Source: Saprospiraceae bacterium
Lineage (GTDB): Bacteria; Bacteroidota; Bacteroidia; Chitinophagales; Saprospiraceae
Reading direction: 5' to 3'
Assembly (NCBI GenBank): GCA_016708265.1
Contig: JADJGA010000014.1
Location: forward strand, 62,001-126,000
Length of the DNA stretch: 64,000 nt
Of this stretch, positions 28,068-36,394 are shown piece by piece (positions within the stretch are counted from its first letter, which is position 1; every line of letters begins with the position of its first letter). The position numbers and the translations under genes are program-made. The notes beneath the pieces are model-generated. The model was not told the origin of the DNA. It saw only the letters and a program-made list of their open reading frames with translations, and made no database searches.

Positions 28068-30725
28068 TTATCCATTCTCAATTATAGCTATCTCCTCCTC
28101 CTTCAACCCATACAACTGATAAACAAGCTGATCAATACGGTTTTCACAATATTCTATCTTGGTTTGAATCTGCTCCAGCCTCGTTTGCAGCTTCACTTCC
28201 TGCTTTTCGTTGTTGAGTTGGAGAAGTTGGTCGACGAACTGAGTAATTTGAGGTTTGTAATTGTTTTTTATATCTATTGCAATGGGCAATTTTCTTAATT
28301 GAGCAATCCTAAGTTTTGGAAATATTTTTGTTTCTGGTGAAATAAACTGTTTAAAATAAAAGTAGAAAAGTTTTGAATTTATGATTCCCAAAATCAAACT
28401 ATATTCGATATTCGTGGATGTCAATTTTATATTATATATGCTTCTCGTGTTAATTACATTCAAATAATCAATAGAAGCATAAAATCTATCCCCTGTTTCT
28501 CTGATGATGATTTTTGGTGATGAAAATATTTCAACATTTTTATAAAACTCCTGAAATGTAACTTCTGAAATATAACTTGTGTAATTGATGAAATACCTTG
28601 ATAAATTGGAACCTGTAATACATTTTATCTCTCCATTTTGAATTAGTTTGTCTTTTCCAATTTCCAGTCCCCTTCTAATTGTCGAAGTTTGCTCTAATAA
28701 TATTGTTTCTACCTTATTAAAATAATTCATTATTCCATTATCAAAAAAGTCTTTTTCATTTATGTTTTTCCCTTTTTGAAGTAAAACTATACATGTAGGC
28801 ATTTGAACGGTTTCAAATACTCCATCACCCATTTCTTTCAAATTGATGTTAATGCTATTTATATTGATCAAATTCCTTAAATTATCATATCGAACTCCTT
28901 TAATAAATAAGCTAGGTACAATATATCCAAGTAATGAATTTGTTTTTAATAGCAAAAAACTTCTTTCAATAAAAATAGAATAAAGATCTGAATTGGCTGA
29001 ATATTTTGAGAGATAGTAATTTAAACTTTCTTTACTTTGATTGACAATTTGAACATAAGGTGGATTCCCAATCACAGCATCAAAGCCACCATTTTTAAAT
29101 ACCTCGGGAAATGCTTTTTGCCAGTTGAATGGTTTTATCTTTTTTTCTGCATCAGGTTCGAAGTCGAGTTGTCCGTCATAGAAATCGGTATCTATCAGGC
29201 TGTTGCCACTCTTTATATTGTCGTCTAGAGTAGGAAGTATCCTCTCGTTGAATAGTTTGAGCTGTGTGGCAATAGTTGCTTCTGTCTCTCCTTCCATGCA
29301 TTTCAGCAGCAGACTGAGTTTTGTCACCTCCACTGCATTGACATCTATATCGACTCCATATAAGTTGTTGAGCAATATCCTCTTCTTCTCAGCAGTGGTC
29401 AGATTGCCATCGGGAGTCAGGGGATTGTCTTTAGTGCCCTTGCTCAGCTTTCCGTTTTCGGTATAATAATCCCTATGATAATCGAGCAGGTACTGATATG
29501 CACCTATCAGAAAACTACCGCTGCCACATGCAGGATCCACTATCCTGATACCGCTGATATCCTTAGGTTTTTTGCCCTCTATCAGCTTACCCACCGTATT
29601 TTGTACTATATATTCTACTATGTATTGTGGAGTGTAATATACCCCACCTGCTTTTCTGACTTCGGGTTTCTCTTCTATTTTTGCCCTGTGTGCCTTGTCT
29701 ATTGTGATGGTCTTGCCGAGAAATTGCTCATAAGCGCTTCCCAGAATTTCTACCGAAAGAACTGAAAATTCGTAAGGACTTTCGGGATAGTATAATTCAT
29801 TGATGATATTTTTTATCACCTTATTATCGACTACTATATTCCTGCTTATGGTATCTTTTTTAAAATTGAAAAGTCCTGAGTTGTATTTATCATCTGCTCT
29901 TTCGAATTGCCGGAACAGGTTTTGATAATAGTCTCCGCTTCTTAATGCTTCCTTTAATTGGCTGTATGGTTCGACTCCCCTGTCTTCTGCAATTCGAAGA
30001 AAAATTATCCTGTCAATAGTTTGCTGTACAACAAAGTTGATCTCATCAACATCGAGATCTTTATTTCTCCAGCTTATGGAAGTAGCCAGATATGTCCGCC
30101 AGTTATCGAGTGATAGCAGAAATTCCTTATCAACAGTAGTTGTTCCTCGTTTATTGGTGTCGCTCTGCACGAATTTGTCAAAACTGCCCTTGAGCACTTT
30201 TTCCTTGCTGAATGCATCCCATATAAAGTCAAATTCATTGAGAAAATCCTTGTAAGTCAGGTATTTTATTCTCGATACCGATGCTTTATCAGTAAGTTTA
30301 GGTTTTTTAGTACAATCGTAAACAGAGAATTCCTCAAAATCCGTTATTATTGATATTGCAAGTCTTGCGCTCCATCCGTATCTCCTTATCTGGTATGCAG
30401 GATGGATATCATCCTTTATATCAACATGAGGTTTTTTTGCTTCCACGAAAAACAGTTTTTTGCCTCCTGGCAACCGGAAGGAATAGTCAGGAGCCTTTGT
30501 TCCCTGTCCTACTTTGACTCTGTCTTCATGTATCACTTCCCTGTAACTTTCAGCATATCCGTTTTCATTATTGATATCCCATCCCAAAGCCCTGAAGAAT
30601 GGATCGATAAAATCACGCCTTGTGAGAGATTCGTTATATTCGGACTTTTTGTAGCTATCAAATTGCTCTCCGAATCTGATTACCAGTTCTGATATTTTCT
30701 TGTAGGCAGTATCTTTATCGTACAT
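28068..30725 (-). CDS. Type IIG restriction-modification enzyme (Eco57I-like)
   Basis: 885 residues, complete. One chain cuts and methylates DNA. The N-terminal nuclease has a PD-(D/E)xK-type site (APDYSFRLPGGKKLFFVEAKK). A helical linker follows. The N6-adenine methyltransferase has motif I DPACGSGSFLIGAYQYLL at about residue 400 and motif IV NPPYVQI at about 555. The last third is a target-recognition domain of the TaqI-C/type I S style, ending in a coiled-coil-like segment. No separate specificity subunit is needed. A 7-7-7 inverted repeat lies about 140 bp upstream. A 20-codon duplicate of its end lies 1.1 kb downstream. Recognition sequence cannot be predicted. Confidence 0.92.
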   Translation of the reverse strand: MYDKDTAYKKISELVIRFGEQFDSYKKSEYNESLTRRDFIDPFFRALGWDINNENGYAESYREVIHEDRVKVGQGTKAPDYSFRLPGGKKLFFVEAKKPHVDIKDDIHPAYQIRRYGWSARLAISIITDFEEFSVYDCTKKPKLTDKASVSRIKYLTYKDFLNEFDFIWDAFSKEKVLKGSFDKFVQSDTNKRGTTTVDKEFLLSLDNWRTYLATSISWRNKDLDVDEINFVVQQTIDRIIFLRIAEDRGVEPYSQLKEALRSGDYYQNLFRQFERADDKYNSGLFNFKKDTISRNIVVDNKVIKNIINELYYPESPYEFSVLSVEILGSAYEQFLGKTITIDKAHRAKIEEKPEVRKAGGVYYTPQYIVEYIVQNTVGKLIEGKKPKDISGIRIVDPACGSGSFLIGAYQYLLDYHRDYYTENGKLSKGTKDNPLTPDGNLTTAEKKRILLNNLYGVDIDVNAVEVTKLSLLLKCMEGETEATIATQLKLFNERILPTLDDNIKSGNSLIDTDFYDGQLDFEPDAEKKIKPFNWQKAFPEVFKNGGFDAVIGNPPYVQIVNQSKESLNYYLSKYSANSDLYSIFIERSFLLLKTNSLLGYIVPSLFIKGVRYDNLRNLININSININLKEMGDGVFETVQMPTCIVLLQKGKNINEKDFFDNGIMNYFNKVETILLEQTSTIRRGLEIGKDKLIQNGEIKCITGSNLSRYFINYTSYISEVTFQEFYKNVEIFSSPKIIIRETGDRFYASIDYLNVINTRSIYNIKLTSTNIEYSLILGIINSKLFYFYFKQFISPETKIFPKLRIAQLRKLPIAIDIKNNYKPQITQFVDQLLQLNNEKQEVKLQTRLEQIQTKIEYCENRIDQLVYQLYGLKEEEIAIIENG

Positions 30726-30860
30726 ATCGGGAGATTATGTGTAAGATACAAAAATACATAATTGATTTGAATTTTACAATTTAAATTATATTTAGATTCA
30801 CAAATGGAGTAGGGTAAGAAGACTTTGAACTTGAGGAGTTTCTTATTAAAATTTTAAATA

Positions 30861-30881
30861 TCGAAATATCGTTGATTTCGA
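30861..30881. promoter_or_regulatory. Inverted repeat upstream of the type IIG gene
   Basis: TCGAAAT (30861-30867) and ATTTCGA (30875-30881) with a 7-nt spacer, about 136 bp before the start codon. Two-fold symmetry suits a dimeric regulator. No regulator gene is adjacent, so function is unknown. Confidence 0.35.
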
Positions 30882-31003
30882 CGATAATACAAAATGTAGC
30901 CGAATAAGACGATAATGTATCCATAAAAAATTGCTTTTTTCTATTCGTTTTTTACAGGACTAGCCTCACTTCTGAGATGCCCCAATATGAAATTAAACAT
31001 GTT

Positions 31004-31933
31004 TTACTCCCCAAAATCTAGATATGGCTCAATCTTTTGAATAAATGCTTCATCAAGGCTTCTGATCTTTTTTAAGTCATCAATACTGCGAAAATTGCCA
31101 TGTTGACTTCGATAATTTACGATCTGGTATGCTTCCCTCCTTGGAATATATGGAAATCCGCTCAGAATATAGGCATCCGCCAGATTGATCCTTATCTTTT
31201 TGATCATTTTTGGGTCAATTATTATCTGGTCTTTGATCAATTCATAGGTTTCCGGTGGCAGGCCATAGACCTCCTTCAACTGTTCGATCCTGACAAATCC
31301 TCCAAGTTTGTCCCTGTATTTTATGATCCTCACAGACAGTTTTTCTCCAATACCATTTAGTTCCACCAGATCCAGATCCGTACAGTTATTGATGTCAACT
31401 AACACTTTTTCTTTTTCTTTTTTTGGCTGGTATGCATTTCTTTCGGTTTTGAAGATTGAAACTGAATCCAATGTTTTAGATGGTTTTACATAGCTTTTAA
31501 TGATTGCATAAGGACTGATCTTTTCATAAGCATCTGGTTTAAGTCCGAATATTTTCTGCAGATCCTCTTTTTTATAGAATTTCCCTCCTTTTTTAAGATA
31601 TTTAATCCAGTTTGATGCTGCTATATGGCTGATGCCCATGTCTTTTAGCTGGTTTTCAGTGACGGTATTTGGGTCAAATGCTGCTATTTTATATGATTTT
31701 GTGTCATTTTCATTATAAAGATCCCTGCTGTATTTTTTATCATATTTTATGTATTTTTGTTTGTACTGCTTGTTTTTCAGTTCCAACAATGAAATAGTTT
31801 GTGATTCTCCATTTGATATCAATTTGTTGTCAGAGTTTGAAAAAGTACATTTTCTCAAGCTTGTGATAACAGCTATGATGAATATTAAAAATATCACCGC
31901 AAGTATCCCTTTTCTTTCTTTTTCGTTAAACAT
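31004..31933 (-). CDS. ComEA-like helix-hairpin-helix protein
   Basis: 309 residues. One N-terminal membrane helix (residues of about 7-25, GILAVIFLIFIIAVITS), then a periplasmic part with three helix-hairpin-helix modules: DPNTVTENQLKDMGIS, DINNCTDLDLVELNGIGEKLSVRIIKYRDKLGGF, and INLADAYILSGFPYIPRREAYQIVNYRSQHG. These bind double-stranded DNA without sequence preference. It lies 32 bp after ComEC on the same strand, so it probably acts in uptake of transforming DNA. Longer than typical ComEA (one module pair) but normal for Bacteroidota. Confidence 0.84.
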   Translation of the reverse strand: MFNEKERKGILAVIFLIFIIAVITSLRKCTFSNSDNKLISNGESQTISLLELKNKQYKQKYIKYDKKYSRDLYNENDTKSYKIAAFDPNTVTENQLKDMGISHIAASNWIKYLKKGGKFYKKEDLQKIFGLKPDAYEKISPYAIIKSYVKPSKTLDSVSIFKTERNAYQPKKEKEKVLVDINNCTDLDLVELNGIGEKLSVRIIKYRDKLGGFVRIEQLKEVYGLPPETYELIKDQIIIDPKMIKKIRINLADAYILSGFPYIPRREAYQIVNYRSQHGNFRSIDDLKKIRSLDEAFIQKIEPYLDFGE

Positions 31934-31965
31934 ATTGATTTAAGTTAATTTTGATCAATGAAATT

Positions 31966-34056
31966 TCAATTCAGTTTATACATAAATGCTCCTTTCTCGT
32001 TGACATCCCATATCGGTATTTCTGAATTTGCAAGATATCTTTTTATATAATTTCTTTGCTTATAATCGATGTTGTTGCTGAGCACTATTTGGGCAATTTC
32101 GAAATTGTCCATAACCGGTCTGAGATCATAGCTTATGTTTTCGCTTAGTACCAGAACATCAATTTTACTTTCAGCAAAAGGGATGAGATCATTTTTGTTT
32201 TTAAGAAAAACTATTGTTTTTTCCTTTGTTGTCAATATATTTGATTTCCATCGAAAATACTCGGTCAGGATTGAATCGGGCAGATCAACTGTGTTATTTA
32301 CACTCCTGTACAATCTGTAATTTCTGTTTGTAAAAACATACTCCTGATCTGACAATTTATTTTTGGAAAAATTGTAACAGTTCCCATCAATATAAAAGTC
32401 GGCCACAACATTCTTTTTTGAATGGAATATTACCATTTCATCTGTTGACTTGGCATATTTTATTCTGAAAAACTGATTTGTTATTAGCAAAATTGCCAAT
32501 ACAAAAATAAAAGTGAATGACAATTTATTTTTAGAAAAAAAATATAACGAAAGGCTTGCTATAATCATGTAAATAAGTAACAGGTCAGCATTTCCGATGT
32601 AAAAATAATCTCCGGTATTGGCAGAAATAGAGGCAAAAAAATCGATAAGATACAATGAGATGTCAAAGCTCAGGCTTAATAACCTGCCAGTCAAGCTTGC
32701 TAAACCATGAAAAATCAAATCAGCAAATACCCCAAAAAATCCTAAAAATATAGCTGCAAATGACATTGGTGTTGCTATAAATGATGTTAAAATAAACAGA
32801 GTAGGACCATTATGAAAATAGTAAATCAATAAGGGATACAGGAAGACCTGTGAGGATACTGACAAGCTTGTTATTTGCCAAATATACCTGGTGATAACAA
32901 AACTTTCAGCATTAACCAAATCATAAATTGGTTTATAAAAAATAAATATCCCCAGCATTGCAGCGTAAGAAAACATAAAGCTGAGCTGGAACATCTGAAA
33001 CGGGTTAAAAAAAAGAAGTATAAGAGCCGACCCGAACAGGATATTGAGCGAACTGATATACTTTTTCATATTAAAACCGATGAGAACTAATGAGATCATG
33101 AATGCAGCCCTCAGGATAGCTGGTTCATTTCCTGTCAGAAAGGAATAAAACCATATCCCTGCTATCTGCAGTACTAATTTCAATAATTTGTAAAATACTC
33201 CATTACTTTTTATAGCGGAAAAGAGCCAATTCAAAATCAATGCTACTATACCTACATGCATTCCTGAAACGGACAGCATATGTGTCAATCCGGTGATTGA
33301 GAACGAGGTTAAAATCTCTTTGTCAAGTTCCTGCCTGTCTCCGAGTATTATCGAAATAGCAAGATTTGCATTAGCCTTATCGGGTATAATTGACAGCAAT
33401 GTTTTTTGGATATTTCGGTTCAGCAATTCAAATGCCCTTTTTACTATAAATTCCCTGTCGTTTGCCTGATGATAAAATCTTCCGCCATTTATAAAACATT
33501 GGTAATGTATATTGAAGAAATGATAATAACTGGCAGGGTCAAAAGCATGAGGGTTGTTTTCACCTGGTATCGGAGTGATCTTTGATTTGAAAATGAGGAT
33601 ATCTCCATACTGATACTGTTTTGTAACGGGAACTGAATCAGAAAAAACAAGTAAATTGCCATTTACAAAGAATGAAGTATCTTTTCTTATACATTCAATT
33701 ACCTGGCATTTCAGCTTAGCCCCATTACTTGATTTTACGGCATTGAGTATCTTTACTTTCAGGTAATCACTTTCCTTGTTATAGAATTTTGTGAAGTGAG
33801 TGTTACTATTCCTTTCATCAAAATTCTGATGCAGAAAAATTCCTGAAGTGAACAAAAACAAAGCTGCAAATACTGAAAACCATCTTGAAAATTCAAGTTT
33901 GAGACTCAGAAATGATAGAACTGCCAGGATCAGAAGTACCTGGAGAATAGTATGAACGGGAAAATCAACAAACTTACAAAAGTATTCTGCAAATGCTAAC
34001 CCGCCAGCATATAGCACAAATATTCTTAATAATGGTATATGGTCAAATCGCGGCAT
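31966..34056 (-). CDS. comEC: ComEC/Rec2 DNA-uptake channel
   Basis: 696 residues. N-terminal helices (LRIFVLYAGGLAFAEYFC), an OB-like periplasmic DUF4131 region (residues of about 90-180), then the Competence domain with GDRQELDKEILTSFSITGLTHMLSVSGMHVGIVALIL, the family signature, and many membrane helices to about residue 560. The C-terminal beta-lactamase-like domain is short and lacks a metal-binding HxHxDH, as in many Bacteroidota homologues. It passes single-stranded DNA across the inner membrane. It pairs with the ComEA-like gene immediately downstream. Confidence 0.9.
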   Translation of the reverse strand: MPRFDHIPLLRIFVLYAGGLAFAEYFCKFVDFPVHTILQVLLILAVLSFLSLKLEFSRWFSVFAALFLFTSGIFLHQNFDERNSNTHFTKFYNKESDYLKVKILNAVKSSNGAKLKCQVIECIRKDTSFFVNGNLLVFSDSVPVTKQYQYGDILIFKSKITPIPGENNPHAFDPASYYHFFNIHYQCFINGGRFYHQANDREFIVKRAFELLNRNIQKTLLSIIPDKANANLAISIILGDRQELDKEILTSFSITGLTHMLSVSGMHVGIVALILNWLFSAIKSNGVFYKLLKLVLQIAGIWFYSFLTGNEPAILRAAFMISLVLIGFNMKKYISSLNILFGSALILLFFNPFQMFQLSFMFSYAAMLGIFIFYKPIYDLVNAESFVITRYIWQITSLSVSSQVFLYPLLIYYFHNGPTLFILTSFIATPMSFAAIFLGFFGVFADLIFHGLASLTGRLLSLSFDISLYLIDFFASISANTGDYFYIGNADLLLIYMIIASLSLYFFSKNKLSFTFIFVLAILLITNQFFRIKYAKSTDEMVIFHSKKNVVADFYIDGNCYNFSKNKLSDQEYVFTNRNYRLYRSVNNTVDLPDSILTEYFRWKSNILTTKEKTIVFLKNKNDLIPFAESKIDVLVLSENISYDLRPVMDNFEIAQIVLSNNIDYKQRNYIKRYLANSEIPIWDVNEKGAFMYKLN

Positions 34057-34409
34057 ATTATTATATAAGATGATTAATTAAACCAATAATACTCTTGATA
34101 AACCTATCTGGTAAAAATAAAGCTTAATGATTACCTGTGGTAATAATTGTAATATTTTTTTACATGGACGTAAATATTATACATTTTCACATTTTTCAAT
34201 TGAGGATTTTTAAAAATCATGTATCATTTTCCTTACTCATATTTTAATTATACTTTGAACCTATTTCTTTCAACACCTTTCAATATTGGGCTTCAGAATC
34301 AAATGCTAAAAAATATTGAGTTTTCTCACAAAAACATTAACTCTTATTTTTGAATCAGACCGTTTTTTTCACTATTTTTACTTTCTGAATTTGATGATAA
34401 AATAAATAG
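34057..34409. other. Divergent intergenic region
   Basis: About 350 bp between comEC (minus) and the MFS gene (plus), so it should hold both promoters. I see no convincing hairpin or repeat. Confidence 0.4.
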
Positions 34410-35792
34410 ATGCACTGGACAAAAAAACAGATAACAATAATTGCAATAATAGCGTGTACTTCATTTATGAGTACATTTCTGATTTCTTCGGTAAATATCG
34501 CATTACCTTCTATTGAAAAGAGTTTCAGTCTGGATGCCATAACATTAAGCTGGGTGGTAACATCCTTTCTCCTGGCTACAGCAATGTTTTTGCTTCCGGT
34601 AGGAAGATTTGGAGATCTTGCGGGTACAAGAAAACTGTTTAAAACCGGAGTGATAATTTTCACATTGTCATCATTTTTGAGCGGCATAGCATGGTCAGGT
34701 ATGTGGCTCATTGCTTTCAGATATATTCAGGGTATAGGTACCGCATTTACCAGTACAACCGGTCCGGCCATACTTGTATCAACATTTTTGCCCAAATACA
34801 GAGGCAGAGTATTAGGATTATCAGTTTCGGCTGTGTATCTTGGTCTTGCTTTCGGTCCATTTGCAGGTGGACTTCTGACCGAGTTCTTCGGATGGAGATC
34901 AATCTTTTATGTAGCAACTGTATTAGGAGTTTTAATAAGTATAATTGGTTTTCTTTTTTTGGACAAGGATATTCAACCGCACAAGGCATTAACAAAAATA
35001 AACTTAAAAGGCTCTTTTTTTTATATGACAGGATTGGTTTTGCTTGTTTACGGATCCTCTAAAATTCCTGCCATTTATGGTTGGCTAATGCTGGGAAGCG
35101 GTATAGTGGCTCTGGTATTTTTCTGGCTAATAGAATCCAGGTCACACATGCCTGTACTCGAAACAAAACTTTACACTCAAAACCGGCTTTTTGCATTTTC
35201 TAACCTGGCAGCACTTATCAATTACAGTGCTACTTTTGCAATAATATTTCTCTTAAGTCTTTACCTTCAGAAAGTAAAAGGAATGTCTCCTTATGAAGCG
35301 GGTACTATTGTGATTGCACAACCTGTTATGATGGCTGTTTTTTCTCCTGTTACCGGAAGGCTTTCTGATTTCATCCAACCACGCTATCTTTCTACTCTTG
35401 GAATGAGTATGTGTACATTAGGTCTGATATCTTTTTCATTTCTTGGTGCTGCAACTCCTGTCTGGATGATAGTTTTCATTTTGTTATGGGTGGGACTTGG
35501 ATTTGCATTTTTCTCGTCTCCGAATATGAATACTATAATGAGCTCAGTCGAGCAGTCTAATTATGGCCTTGCATCAGGATCAGCTTCAACCATGAGGGTT
35601 ATAGGACAGATTATCAGTATGACAATAGCTACTTTGTTCTTTGCAGGGATGTTTGGTGGGCAGGCTATTGAGACTGTACCAGATGCTGTATTTTTAAAAG
35701 CTGTTAAATGGGGATTTATCAGTTTCTCATTTTTAAGTATATTCGGAATTTATTTTTCATACAATAGGGGAAAAATTAAAAGGGAATCCTGA
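34410..35792 (+). CDS. MFS drug-resistance transporter (DHA2-like)
   Basis: 460 residues, about 14 membrane helices. Landmarks are the first helix with SVNIALPSIEKSF, motif A-like PVGRFGDLAGTRKLFKTG between helices 2 and 3, RYIQGIGTAFTSTTGPAILVSTFLPKYRGRVLG, and the antiporter motif C-like SAVYLGLAFGPFAGGLLTEFFGWRSIF. These indicate a proton-driven efflux pump of the QacA/EmrB type. No regulator or membrane-fusion partner is adjacent, so the substrate cannot be named. Confidence 0.9.
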   Translation: MHWTKKQITIIAIIACTSFMSTFLISSVNIALPSIEKSFSLDAITLSWVVTSFLLATAMFLLPVGRFGDLAGTRKLFKTGVIIFTLSSFLSGIAWSGMWLIAFRYIQGIGTAFTSTTGPAILVSTFLPKYRGRVLGLSVSAVYLGLAFGPFAGGLLTEFFGWRSIFYVATVLGVLISIIGFLFLDKDIQPHKALTKINLKGSFFYMTGLVLLVYGSSKIPAIYGWLMLGSGIVALVFFWLIESRSHMPVLETKLYTQNRLFAFSNLAALINYSATFAIIFLLSLYLQKVKGMSPYEAGTIVIAQPVMMAVFSPVTGRLSDFIQPRYLSTLGMSMCTLGLISFSFLGAATPVWMIVFILLWVGLGFAFFSSPNMNTIMSSVEQSNYGLASGSASTMRVIGQIISMTIATLFFAGMFGGQAIETVPDAVFLKAVKWGFISFSFLSIFGIYFSYNRGKIKRES

Positions 35793-36394
35793 GATAAAAA
35801 ATTCCTTTGTAAAATATTTACTTTAGATTTTACCCTTTTTTTATATTAATTAGTGAAACTAATTTTGTAAATATCTGTATTTTTTTCCTTTATTAAAGAA
35901 ATTTAAAAGTAATTATCTGGTTATTAGAATAATTGCTTAAATAATGCTATATTTGTAATTACTAATCAGGATCTGCATTTTAGAGATCAATGATTTACAT
36001 AATTCATTATTTGAATTATTCAGTAGTGGAAAAACAAATAGTAATTGAAAATGATAATGAGACGGTATGTCTGACTTGAAAAATACAACAAGACTAAGAC
36101 AATAACCACACAAACATTACCGAACCATAAGTATGTTGATTTTTCCCGGAAATTTTAAATGAAATTCAGAATCTTGCTTTTTTCGCTTTTTTCTTTTTGC
36201 CATTTAAAGTGTATTTTTTTTCAATAAGTTATGAAAGGAAATTTTCGCAGCACTTATGTTTGATTAAATTAAATAGTCAATTTTTATAATTTATTTACGA
36301 TACTATTTATTAAAAAAAGATTTAATTTATTTGGGTTTTCGTAATTAATAATTGGCTTTCAATAATCTTTTTTTCAAAATTATATATTTCAATC
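35793..36394. other. Long leader region before the glycosyltransferase/GH130 cluster
   Basis: 600 bp without an ORF. TATATTTG at 35948-35955 fits the Bacteroidota -7 element TAnnTTTG, but no well-spaced TTG is present, so I do not call a promoter. A long untranslated leader is possible. Confidence 0.35.

Noticed and set aside
35933..35955. Promoter TTG...TATATTTG for the glycan cluster
   Set aside because: Spacing between the two elements (12 bp) is too short for a Bacteroidota sigma-A promoter and it lies 440 bp from the start codon.
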